Shown piece after piece: positions 27,622-35,669 of a stretch of 64,000 nt of DNA. This DNA comes from Flammeovirgaceae bacterium (GTDB taxonomy: Bacteria; Bacteroidota; Bacteroidia; Cytophagales; Cyclobacteriaceae): contig JADJRT010000001.1 in assembly GCA_016712035.1 (NCBI GenBank), positions 620,001-684,000 of the forward strand. The letters are read 5' to 3'. A program made the position numbers and the translations under genes. Position 1 is the stretch's first letter. Every line of letters starts with the position of its first letter. The notes beneath the pieces were generated by a model that was not told the DNA's origin, ran no database searches, and saw only the letters and a program-made list of their open reading frames with translations.

Positions 27622-28864
27622 GAACTTCTTTTTTTATCACACTCAATACTTCAGATATATCATTCATCACACTATCATTATTGAATCTAATTATTTTAAT
27701 TCCAAACTCGCTAAGATATTCTGTCCTTTGTTGATCATACTTTTTTTGTTCTTCATCTAAATGGATTTCACCATCAACCTCAACACCCATTTTGGCCTCT
27801 TGACAATAGAAATCCAAAATGAAACCTTCCATGGGTTGTTGTCTGCGAAACTTCAGGTTGTCAAGTTTTTTATTTCGTAAGTGTTCCCAAAGAATATTTT
27901 CTGCTTCTGTTCCACTCTTTCGCATAGAGCGGACATCGGTAAGAATTGTGTCTGGAGTTTTATTTCTGGTCCATACTTCAACTCCCTCACCCCTTCCCCT
28001 CTCCCTGGGGAGAGGGGTGTCGTGCAAAGCGTGACGGGGTGAGGGATTCTCCAAAACCTCGATCAACTTTTCAAAAGTACTCTTCAACACATCCTGAATT
28101 TTTGTTGCACGGATCGCATCATATTTTTTCTCCGTGTCGTCCATGTAATTCACTTTTGTCATCTCTAATTGTAAGGCATGTTGATTCTCGGAAGGTTTGC
28201 CATAGTGTCGGGTTATATAGCCGCCCTTAAAGGGGGAATTATGGTTAACAGAGTACTCACCATGATCCAAAATGCTCAGAGCCGCTTCAATTAAACCCGG
28301 GGAAGCCGTTGTGCCATCGGCATCGCCCAAAATCAGATCTGGAAATTTATCTTTATGAATCGTTGGAACCAATTGACGAATAGAATGACAATCCCACAAC
28401 AGTACTTTACCAAATTTTTGCTTTGTCTTTTGAAGAAGCGTGTCTATTTGTTGATGATAGGGGTTGAAGTATAGATCCAATCTTCTCTTTACTTCAGGTG
28501 CAATTACCTCATTGCGTTCATCTTTATAAATTGTTTCGCCTAAAAATGTAGTAGTTGGACAAAGCCCGGTTATAATTCTTCCATCGGCATACAGGGGCTT
28601 ACTAAATGGATCTCGATTTAAATCAATTACCCAGCGACTGTAATTCGCGGCAATCATTGTGATGCCGAAGGAAGGAGCAAAATCATACAGCGTGTTAACA
28701 AACCAATCGGTATCTTCTGGAGCGTTAATTAGCGCAGGTTTGTATTGGTTTTTCAATTCATCAGGAAACGCGGTGCCACAATGTGGTACGCTGATAATGA
28801 TGGGAACTTCATTAGTCGTTGCTTCTTCTAGAGAATAAACCATTACCGGGCTTTTAATATTCAA
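27602..28864 (-). CDS. hutG: N-formylglutamate amidohydrolase (HutG-type) joined in frame to a DUF559 endonuclease domain
   Basis: One 420-residue frame with two unrelated parts. Residues 1 to about 270 are an N-formylglutamate amidohydrolase, which frees glutamate and formate in the last step of histidine breakdown: VPHCGTAFPDEL, NYSRWVIDLNRDP, WDCHSIRQLVP, ITRHYGKPSENQHALQLEM. Residues about 272-294 are translated palindrome (ENPSPRHALHD, TPLPRERGRGEG). Residues about 300-420 are a DUF559 domain, a PD-(D/E)XK nuclease of the Vsr type: TEAENILWEHLRNKKL, LKFRRQQPMEGFILDFYC, GVEVDGEIHLDE, RFNNDSVMNDISEVL. The native HutG probably ended near VLE just before the palindrome. A separate DUF559 start could be the ATG at 27925. 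hutF follows, overlapping by 20 bases. Confidence 0.85.
   Translation of the reverse strand: MNIKSPVMVYSLEEATTNEVPIIISVPHCGTAFPDELKNQYKPALINAPEDTDWFVNTLYDFAPSFGITMIAANYSRWVIDLNRDPFSKPLYADGRIITGLCPTTTFLGETIYKDERNEVIAPEVKRRLDLYFNPYHQQIDTLLQKTKQKFGKVLLWDCHSIRQLVPTIHKDKFPDLILGDADGTTASPGLIEAALSILDHGEYSVNHNSPFKGGYITRHYGKPSENQHALQLEMTKVNYMDDTEKKYDAIRATKIQDVLKSTFEKLIEVLENPSPRHALHDTPLPRERGRGEGVEVWTRNKTPDTILTDVRSMRKSGTEAENILWEHLRNKKLDNLKFRRQQPMEGFILDFYCQEAKMGVEVDGEIHLDEEQKKYDQQRTEYLSEFGIKIIRFNNDSVMNDISEVLSVIKKEVHERIGK
27983..28048. repeat. Branched palindrome, copy B
   Basis: It has the same plan as copy A. Outer arms are TCCCTCACCCC (27983-27993) and GGGGTGAGGGA (28036-28046). The first hairpin is CCCCTCTCCC/GGGAGAGGGG (27996-28017). 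The second arm is GTCGTGC, loop AAA, GCGTGAC (28019-28035), unlike copy A in sequence but still pairable with two G-U pairs. On the minus strand it is translated within the HutG-DUF559 frame. Confidence 0.85.
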
Positions 28865-28880
28865 GTCCCTCTAAAGATCA

Positions 28881-29132
28881 TTACTTCTTTTTGTCACTCA
28901 ATAGCGATTCGCAAATGGCTCGTTGAACTTCTGCTTCATGCTGCGCTCTTACGGCTAAATCCTGAAATTCTTGTGCTCTTAATTTTTGTTCTTGCGCTTG
29001 TTTTATCAAAGCCTGTTTCTCGTTCTCACAAACAGCAGTTACTTCATCAATTTGCGATTTTTGTTGAAAGGCATATCCTAAAGAAGCGAGGGCTATAAAA
29101 GCAAGACAAATTAACCCAAATGTTTTATTCAT
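28881..29132 (-). CDS. Small exported or membrane-tethered coiled-coil protein
   Basis: An 83-residue protein not recognised as a known family. It opens with a hydrophobic stretch (TFGLICLAFIALASLGYAF) that is either a signal peptide or a single membrane anchor. The rest is a charged, heptad-like helix (NEKQALIKQAQEQKL, RAQHEAEVQRAICESLL) with two cysteines. It lies 9 bp after the GH3 gene and 16 bp before hutG, in the same direction, so it may be cotranscribed with either. Length and sensible codon use support a real gene; function is unknown. Confidence 0.65.
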   Translation of the reverse strand: MNKTFGLICLAFIALASLGYAFQQKSQIDEVTAVCENEKQALIKQAQEQKLRAQEFQDLAVRAQHEAEVQRAICESLLSDKKK

Positions 29133-29141
29133 AGTATGGAA

Positions 29142-30365
29142 TTAATTTTTCTTTGACTTCTTTTTTTTTCGTGTTGATTCTACGGGAGCTACAGATTGTG
29201 GAGTTTCAACGGGTGTCTCAGCCTGAACTTTGATCTGATTCTGAAGCTTGACAATTTCTGCTTTATAAGAAGCAACTTCGCGATTACCCATACGGGCCTT
29301 TAATTGCAGAATCCGTTGAAATGATTCTTCGATTCGTTCTGGTTTAATTTCACCGGTCGAAACAAGTTTTTTTATAATGGCATGTACCTTATCCACGGTG
29401 CGCTCATCACTACCTGCAATATTGTTAGAGAAACACATCACATCTACTCCGGCATTAATTGCAAGTCGGATCGTTTCCTCCAAACCATAATTTTTTGAAA
29501 TGGCATGCATTTGCATGTCATCCGAAAACACAACGCCATTATAACCGAGGCGCTTGCGTAAAATGCCATCCAGAATATCCTTTGAAAGCGTTCCGGGATA
29601 TCCTTTTGGATCCAGATTCTTATTAACAATGTGCGAGGTCATCACGCCATCAACATAGCCGGAGTCAATCAATAGCTTATAAGGTTTCAATTCGCCTTCG
29701 CTCCAGGTATTCGTTACATCAGCCACGCCAAGATGGGTGTCATCTTTTGAGCTGCCGTGTCCGGGAAAATGCTTTAGCGAAGTAATCACGCCATACTTAC
29801 GATGCATCTTAACCACTTCCTTTGCCATCATGGCCACTGTATCTGGGTTGGCCGAATAAGCACGCTCGGGTTTAGCTATAATGGGGTTGTCCTTATTTGT
29901 AGCAAGATCAACAACGGGGGCAAAATTTACATTAAAGCCCAGACCTGCGAGAGTAGCTGCGGTGGCATCTGCATAAAATCGAACCGAATCCAACGACTTA
30001 TATCTACCCAATGCGCCTGCCGTGATGGATCGGGTAAATCCATATTTTTCTTTTAATCGATTTACTTTTCCGCCTTCCTGGTCAATACATATAAACAGCG
30101 GAATGGAGGCTGCCTTTTGATACGTCCAGGTCATGTTTTTTACACTCGCAAACGCATTAGGTTTGTTCGGAATATTTTTTTCGAAGAAAATCAACGCGCC
30201 TACTTTTCCGGCTCTCACCTCAGCCAAAACTTTTTCATCTAACTCGGCTTTGGGCATGCCGATCAAAATCATTTGACCAATCTTTATATCAAGAATATCG
30301 ATACCTTGGCTAAAAGCGGCAATACTTAGAAAATAAAAAAGGCTATAGAATATCAGTTTTTTCAT
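29142..30365 (-). CDS. Glycoside hydrolase family 3 beta-N-acetylhexosaminidase (NagZ-like)
   Basis: A 407-residue secreted protein with a signal peptide (IFYSLFYFLSIAAFSQ). The GH3 N-terminal barrel has the NagZ-specific loop KHFPGHGSSKDDTHLGV with its Asp-His general acid pair, a substrate loop ICIDQEGGKVNRLKEKYG, and the nucleophile region NGVVFSDDMQM. Enzymes of this kind release N-acetylglucosamine from peptidoglycan fragments. The C-terminal ~60 residues are a helical, lysine-rich tail (RKKKKSKKN) not needed for catalysis. It follows the PBP4-type carboxypeptidase by nine bases; both act on murein, so a shared operon for cell-wall turnover is likely. Confidence 0.9.
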   Translation of the reverse strand: MKKLIFYSLFYFLSIAAFSQGIDILDIKIGQMILIGMPKAELDEKVLAEVRAGKVGALIFFEKNIPNKPNAFASVKNMTWTYQKAASIPLFICIDQEGGKVNRLKEKYGFTRSITAGALGRYKSLDSVRFYADATAATLAGLGFNVNFAPVVDLATNKDNPIIAKPERAYSANPDTVAMMAKEVVKMHRKYGVITSLKHFPGHGSSKDDTHLGVADVTNTWSEGELKPYKLLIDSGYVDGVMTSHIVNKNLDPKGYPGTLSKDILDGILRKRLGYNGVVFSDDMQMHAISKNYGLEETIRLAINAGVDVMCFSNNIAGSDERTVDKVHAIIKKLVSTGEIKPERIEESFQRILQLKARMGNREVASYKAEIVKLQNQIKVQAETPVETPQSVAPVESTRKKKKSKKN

Positions 30366-30374
30366 TACGGCAGG

Positions 30375-31658
30375 TTAATATTTTTCGTGAATTGTCAATA
30401 ATATTTTTTCCATGCGCTTACGCACATCATTTGTACTGGCAAGGTAGTTATTATTCATCATGCTAAAGATGAATATCTTGCCCTTTCGGGTTATGAGGTA
30501 GCCACTAAGTGAATGATTATTACTCAGCGTTCCGGTTTTACCATAGATATAAGGTGTTCCGTTACGATACCAATTCCGGATGGTTCCATTTCGTCCACTT
30601 GTTGCAAGCAAACTAAACAAACGTTCTTGCGGCACCTGATCATATATTTTTTCCCACAATTTAACGATAGAGCGGGGCGTAAAAAGATTATATCGGGAGA
30701 GCCCTGAGCCGTCTACCCAGGCGGGTTCATCGGGCAAGTCTGATAAAAAATTTTGTTTAGCGTATTGAATCGCAATTTCTGGCTTTAAGGTATCGCTTAA
30801 AATTCCAGCACATTGCAACAGCAGTTGTTCCGCAATGAAATTATCACTGTCCTGCATCATTACACGGTAGAGACTGTCTAGCGGCACACTTTTCAGTGAA
30901 AGGGCATCCTTTGACAGAGGAAGGGAAACCTCTTGAACTTGCCGTTTCAAAGTGTCGCTTAGTAAATCGACTATTAGATCGCCACTAAAATGATAAGGGA
31001 CTTTCCATTTTCTCTCTGAAGATTTTCCAGGAAAGTAGGTAAGTTGATTGTTGTCCAGTTCCCGAAGCACTTCTTCATAGGTGTGTGGCTCGGTTGCTTC
31101 TGTAAAATGCTCTATAAAATATCTTGGCGCGATGGTGAAACCAATAGAATCCTTATCAATAGAAATCAAGTTTCCATACATGGGAAATCCTGTTCGCTCT
31201 GCTGAATAGCTATATGGATAATCGTCCCATGCCCAGCCAGAACCTAATACTTCTGTTTTAAAATTTGAGGAAGAGTAGTACAATTCACTTTCTGCATTCC
31301 GCAGAAATGAGTAAGCACGATCGTTGGTAAATGTATTGGGGTATAGAAAAGAAGGATCACCCATTCCCCAGATTATTAATGAATCGCCCTGCTGCGAATA
31401 TTTGAAAGCGGTAGCGGAGTCCCCCAACATCATCAAAGATGTATAGAAAGTAAAGATTTTTGTGTTGGAAGCTGGCGTAAAGTATTTATCAGACTGATAG
31501 TCGATCAGGTATTTTTTTGAAGAAAGATCATAGAGAGCAAACCCCGCATGCTCCTGAAGATCATGCTCGGTTAGTTTGACCTCCTTTACGATTATACTGC
31601 GTGGTGAACATGCCCAACCCAGCAAGGCTACTAATAGAAAGTAAATGCGAATCCTCAT
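30375..31658 (-). CDS. dacB: D-alanyl-D-alanine carboxypeptidase/endopeptidase (PBP4, peptidase S13)
   Basis: A 427-residue penicillin-binding protein with a lipoprotein-like leader (FLLVALLGWACSPRS). The three S13 active-site motifs are present: SNTK (ASNTKIFTFYTS) with the acylated serine, the SxN element in QDSDNFIAEQLLLQCAG, and KTG in YGKTGTLSNNHSLSG. It trims or cuts D-Ala-containing cross-links in the periplasm. Its ATG lies three bases beyond the true stop of the DinB gene upstream. An apparent 98-base overlap with that gene is an artefact of a frameshift. GH3 hexosaminidase follows by nine bases. Confidence 0.9.
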   Translation of the reverse strand: MRIRIYFLLVALLGWACSPRSIIVKEVKLTEHDLQEHAGFALYDLSSKKYLIDYQSDKYFTPASNTKIFTFYTSLMMLGDSATAFKYSQQGDSLIIWGMGDPSFLYPNTFTNDRAYSFLRNAESELYYSSSNFKTEVLGSGWAWDDYPYSYSAERTGFPMYGNLISIDKDSIGFTIAPRYFIEHFTEATEPHTYEEVLRELDNNQLTYFPGKSSERKWKVPYHFSGDLIVDLLSDTLKRQVQEVSLPLSKDALSLKSVPLDSLYRVMMQDSDNFIAEQLLLQCAGILSDTLKPEIAIQYAKQNFLSDLPDEPAWVDGSGLSRYNLFTPRSIVKLWEKIYDQVPQERLFSLLATSGRNGTIRNWYRNGTPYIYGKTGTLSNNHSLSGYLITRKGKIFIFSMMNNNYLASTNDVRKRMEKILLTIHEKY

Positions 31659-31661
31659 TCA

Positions 31662-32172
31662 TCAGGCAAGGTACCGCTCTTTCAGTATCTGGCAATGATG
31701 GGGTTTCGTGGCCAGCAATAATAAAACCAAGGGCCATTACGGATAATTCGCTTGTGCCCGATGTTCCTTTACGTAGCAGCATCTCGGGGGTAAAGCTCTC
31801 AAATAAATCAATAGTGGAAGATCGTACATGCCCCATCTCAGCAGCAATTTTTTGCAGACCTCTTCCGGATGCGTTCGCTTGGGTAGCGTAATCATTTTCT
31901 TCGAATGACGCCAAAGGTGTTTTATCTTTTCGGGCAAATCGCAAAGCGCGGTATGCAAAAATTCGCTCGGCATCGATCATGTGGCACAACACCTCTCGGA
32001 TGGTCCACTTTTCGGATGCGTAGCGAAAGTCTGCTTTATCCTCAGAGATCGCGTGAAGCAACTCCAGGGCACGATGTCCTGAAATCCGAAGCGCCTGCAG
32101 TAAATCGGTTTCGTCAATTTGCTTAACGTAGTTCTTATAAAAATTGGGTACCGTCTCCAGATTTAGAAGCAT
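31662..32172 (-). CDS. DinB family protein, one frameshift near the end
   Basis: A cytoplasmic DinB-fold protein of about 170 residues. Metal ligands are visible in LCHMIDAERIFAYR and in the family ending GFIIAGHETHH. The printed frame runs on into the next gene because a G-run at 31700-31703 has four instead of three. With three it reads GHETHHCQILKERYLA and stops at 31662, four bases before dacB begins. This repair both restores the conserved third histidine cluster and removes the gene overlap, so I consider it secure. Many DinB proteins of this subtype are thiol-linked enzymes of unknown substrate. Confidence 0.85.
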
Positions 32173-32184
32173 AGACTATTGTTT

Positions 32185-32946
32185 TTAAAATTCAGTGAAT
32201 AAAGTTTCAGGTAAAGATTCATCAACCTTTATATTTTTAGGCCCACCTCCATCCGTACGATCACCAGAGAGTAAAATATTGCCATACTTTTGGTAATTAT
32301 CCCAAGGACGCACAAAATTTGCTCCCGCTTGAGTGGCATCCGAGTAATACGCCCAATGCCGGATTAACTTAGCTTGCTTATCCACATACAATTTATATTT
32401 GTTTTGAGGCGTAACACCTACCGCACTAAAGGTTAGTTGTAAAGAATTATACCTATCACGTGCCAGCGTATCCTCGCCCATATATTTAATTGTTACCCCA
32501 CTGTCTTTTAACTTAAAGGGCATCACCAACCAATACGAATCGTTAATCCAGATTGCTTTGGCTTTGTCAAGCAGTTTCTTAAGGCTATCGGGTTCGGTGA
32601 TGATCGTTTCTTTAATTTTTACTTTGCCTTCACCGGTATTTACATTTACCAGATAAATTGTGCTGTCGGGAGCACTTTCGATGCGAACCTGCCCAGTTTG
32701 CTTGTTCCAGATTAAATCTCTACGCCCGAAAAAATTCCAGGAAATGAATCTGGTTTTATCCCAGTTTTCACGTCCACCCATGGCATGCATAATGCTGTCG
32801 GCTAACTGAATAGCCGCAGGATCGGATCCAATTTCATCGAACCCTTCACAAGCCGGGTTTTGCTCGGCCAGTGTTTTGTCTGCTTCTTTTGGCGCACATG
32901 ACACTATGATAATTGCCAAAAGAATTAAGGAGAGTATAGTTTTCAT
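32185..32946 (-). CDS. Bacteroidota lipoprotein of unknown function (DUF6503-like)
   Basis: A 253-residue lipoprotein. The ATG at 32946 gives a textbook leader (KTILSLILLAIIIVSCAPKE) with the lipidated cysteine; an upstream ATG at 32982 would add 12 residues and spoil it. The mature part begins with ADSIMHAMGGRENWDKTRFI and continues as beta-rich sequence with FFGRRDLIWN and YWLVMPFKLKD, a pattern I know from conserved Bacteroidota proteins that resemble LolA/LolB-type lipid-binding folds. Role unknown. It sits between the sensor propeller and the DinB gene on the same strand. Confidence 0.7.
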   Translation of the reverse strand: MKTILSLILLAIIIVSCAPKEADKTLAEQNPACEGFDEIGSDPAAIQLADSIMHAMGGRENWDKTRFISWNFFGRRDLIWNKQTGQVRIESAPDSTIYLVNVNTGEGKVKIKETIITEPDSLKKLLDKAKAIWINDSYWLVMPFKLKDSGVTIKYMGEDTLARDRYNSLQLTFSAVGVTPQNKYKLYVDKQAKLIRHWAYYSDATQAGANFVRPWDNYQKYGNILLSGDRTDGGGPKNIKVDESLPETLFTEF

Positions 32947-33033
32947 AGCCTGATATTTTTTGAGCTTAGTGAAGGTAAACAAAAATCTGAAATGCCATGT
33001 GGTGCATCGTGATTTATAGCGCTTAAGACCTGG

Positions 33034-35579
33034 CTATTTTTTTGATTTCCGGTTACCCCAAATACGGGTAATCTGATACTTTCGCTGCGAATACTTCATC
33101 ATAGCATCACGGGCAATAATCTCTACCGGAAATACGGCCAGGGCTACGCAAACCTGAATCATAAATTCTATAACCGGAGAAGTTTTAATTCCTATTAAGG
33201 CGCTTAAAATAGTTTGTAGAAACTGAATCAACATGACAACTGTAAGCAGCGACAGAATCTGGCTGATATACCGATACCTTGGGTTGGCTCGGCCTAACCG
33301 CATGGATAAGATCACTAACATACTGAAGACAATAAATTCTAAAGCATAGAACCACCATCGCTTCCAATAAGGAGGCAACACCCGGAAGTCAATTTGCTCT
33401 ACGCTTGATTCAGTCCCTAATAAATCGCGCGATTGGATGGCCAACCAATATCTGCCTGCAGGGAGATAAGAAAATGTGATAATATTATTAGAAGTTGACC
33501 AGGCCGACCAGGGTGTATTCAGTCCCTTTACCTGATAGCGATATTGAGTTACGTTGGTTCCAACATAATCAGGTTGAATGAACTCAAAGACAACGGAGTT
33601 TTCATTTTGTTCTATTTCTATCTGCTTAGAAATTTCAACTTCTTGTCCACGCACATCACGTAGAAATAATGGATATCGCGAAGCAATGGGCTCATCGATG
33701 GTGTTAGTGAATTTATAGAGTTCGTTATTGGCTGAAATCACCCATAAGGCCTCATCCTGATTGTCGGGAGCGAGGTATCGAAGGTTTGGAAACAAGCCGA
33801 GCCAATTGAGCTTTAGGGATTGCATTTTTTTGTCAACCGTGCGCCACCGCGCACCATCGTTAAACCAAAAATATCCGGCAGACGCAAAATATTTTCGAGG
33901 TCCAGGAAGTGAATCGAACTTAACAAAACTACCATGACCATCGTAGCGGCTAAACTGCCCGGACGCAGCAATATACAATTCAGTTCCATAGGCAAGGCCA
34001 ACCGTTTCATCTCGCGATGGATTGTTAATGGCCATACCAATAATATCGGTGACATCACCATCCACCGTTTCTATCTTATAAATCTTTGTTCGGCCACAAA
34101 GCCAGATATTTTCAAGGTGATCCTCAAAAGCATGACTTATAAAATCACGCAAGGAGTCTAGAAGATTTGTTTCTTGCCATGTGTTATTGATGTACGCCAT
34201 GGTTTTAAGACGTTCGTTAAAGGTGCCTATAAATAATTGCTGCAGGGAAGGCGAAAAGAAAACGGATCGGACGGGCTCCTGTATTATTGGCTTAGCGGTT
34301 GCACCATCAATTTCAAACACGCCACTTAACCCCGAGGCAATAAATTTTCCATTAACAACGGCCAATTGCATAACCTTTCCCTCTAGGCCGGTTATTTTTT
34401 TATAAATGAAGTTAACCGTAGATGAAATGGAGTCTTTTTTTTCTTCTACTTCGATGGGAGCCTGCTTTTTTTTAGTCGCACCTTTTTTGCTTTTTGCATT
34501 TTTTGCTTCCTTAATAGGAGCGATAATCGGAGCGGGGACATCCTCAATTAATTGAAAGAGCCCCAGCGTTGTTCCAACAAAAACCTTTCCCTGAAAGGAT
34601 TGCGCGCAAAGCAAGTTACCGGCAAGGCCTTCAAAATGATCAAATGACCGAAAGGGAATGTTTGGCGCAATTCGTGTGAAGCCATATTCGTGAGCCACCC
34701 AAACACCTAGTCTCCGATCTGTCATTAGCGCGTATACTTCATTGTCAGGTAGACCACTTAAATAGTCCACGATCTGTTCGGTTACACCTGTTTGGGGATT
34801 TACAAAGAGAACGCCTCCACGCAAAGTACCTAAGGCAATCAGGTTATCATTAACCCATACACCATCGACAAGTACATGCTTATTTAAAAAACTTTGATCT
34901 TTTAAAACAAGCTCACGGAAATTATTTTCCTCATGAAGGAAGACCCGATTATCGCTCATGCCAACAAGAAATTTCTTTCGTTCGGCACCGGGTAGAGAAA
35001 ATCAGATTACCAGGCGTTATGTCGGAAGCGATTAATTTTGGCCATCAAGTTGTAGCAGCCCTCGTTTTGAGGTTCTTACATACAGATTTTTCTTAACCGA
35101 GTAAGCGCCAATAAATACACCCTGTGTACTATCGGGTTTGAGAATCCAGTTTGTTTTTTTCTCTTTGGCGGAATAGGATACAAGCCGTTCTTTCCCACAG
35201 AAATAAATGGTTTCATCAATAGTAATTGTTGTAAAGAAATCAGATTCAGATCCAATGGGTACAAAAGATTTGTGATGTTCTTTTCGCGAATCAAGAATGC
35301 CTGAACCCGCCAGACCAGCGACAAAAACTTCGTTGCTATAAATTGTAAGCGCGCTTACGGCCCCTGGCACAGAAATGATTTGCCAGTTTTTCCATCGAAC
35401 TCAAGGACTCCACTTTTATTGGCAAAGTAGATCTCACCTTGTGCATCTTGCACCATATCAACACTTCTAAAATCAATGCGGTCATCCGATGGATTGTAAT
35501 GCGAAAGAAAATAGCCGCCTGTCTGGGCACTCGCTGCAATGGATAGAATCCATAAAAAAATGAAGTAGACTAAACGCAT
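33034..35579 (-). CDS. Two-component-type sensor propeller with Y_Y_Y domain and membrane helices but no kinase, three frameshifts
   Basis: A protein of about 848 residues once repaired. It has a signal peptide (YFIFLWILSIAASAQ) and beta-propeller repeats of the hybrid two-component sensor type (VDMVQDAQGEIYFANKSGVL, VWVAHEYGFTRI). A Y_Y_Y (triple-tyrosine) domain follows (YRYQVKGLNTPWSAWSTSN), then helices WWFYALEFIVFSMLVILS, LLTVVMLIQFLQTIL and IQVCVALAVFPVEII. It ends in a basic tail with no histidine kinase or response regulator. Breaks are at 35387-35391 (T5, expected six), 35036-35039 (T4, expected five) and 34984-34985 (GG, expected one G). Its start lies just beyond the caspase operon terminator, so it is its own unit. 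Confidence 0.78.
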
Positions 35580-35621
35580 AGCTTAAACAATACTCTAAAA
35601 ATAGAGTAATTCAGGAGCAAT

Positions 35622-35650
35622 AAAAAAGGTGAGGTTGGCCCTCACCTTAA
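35622..35650 (-). terminator. Intrinsic terminator after the caspase gene
   Basis: Read on the minus strand, a 9-bp stem AAGGTGAGG/CCTCACCTT (35640-35648, 35626-35634) with a 5-nt loop is followed by a T-run. It separates the caspase/T9SS operon from the sensor propeller. Confidence 0.85.
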
Positions 35651-35669
35651 AAACACAGTTGTAGTAAGA

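Larger units (their letters stand above)
27536..28048 (-). mobile_element. DUF559 endonuclease cassette flanked by two branched palindromes
   Basis: About 513 bp lying exactly at the hutG-hutF junction. Both ends are copies of one branched palindrome in the same orientation (27536-27603 and 27983-28048). Between them is a single open frame for a DUF559/Vsr-like nuclease domain of about 110 residues. Neither hut gene normally contains any of this. The insertion replaces the hutG stop and the hutF start, leaving both readable. No transposase, terminal IS signature or clear target-site duplication is seen. I infer a small mobile or gene-conversion element driven by, or hitch-hiking with, the nuclease; this is not demonstrated. 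Confidence 0.65.

Noticed and set aside
27500..28100. Insertion sequence or target-site duplication at the DUF559 cassette
   Set aside because: No transposase and no convincing duplicated flank; the shared AAAAC near both ends is not adjacent to the palindromes.
31561..31661. Overlap of the DinB and dacB reading frames as a regulatory overlap
   Set aside because: It disappears when the extra G at 31700-31703 is removed, which also restores the DinB histidine motif.
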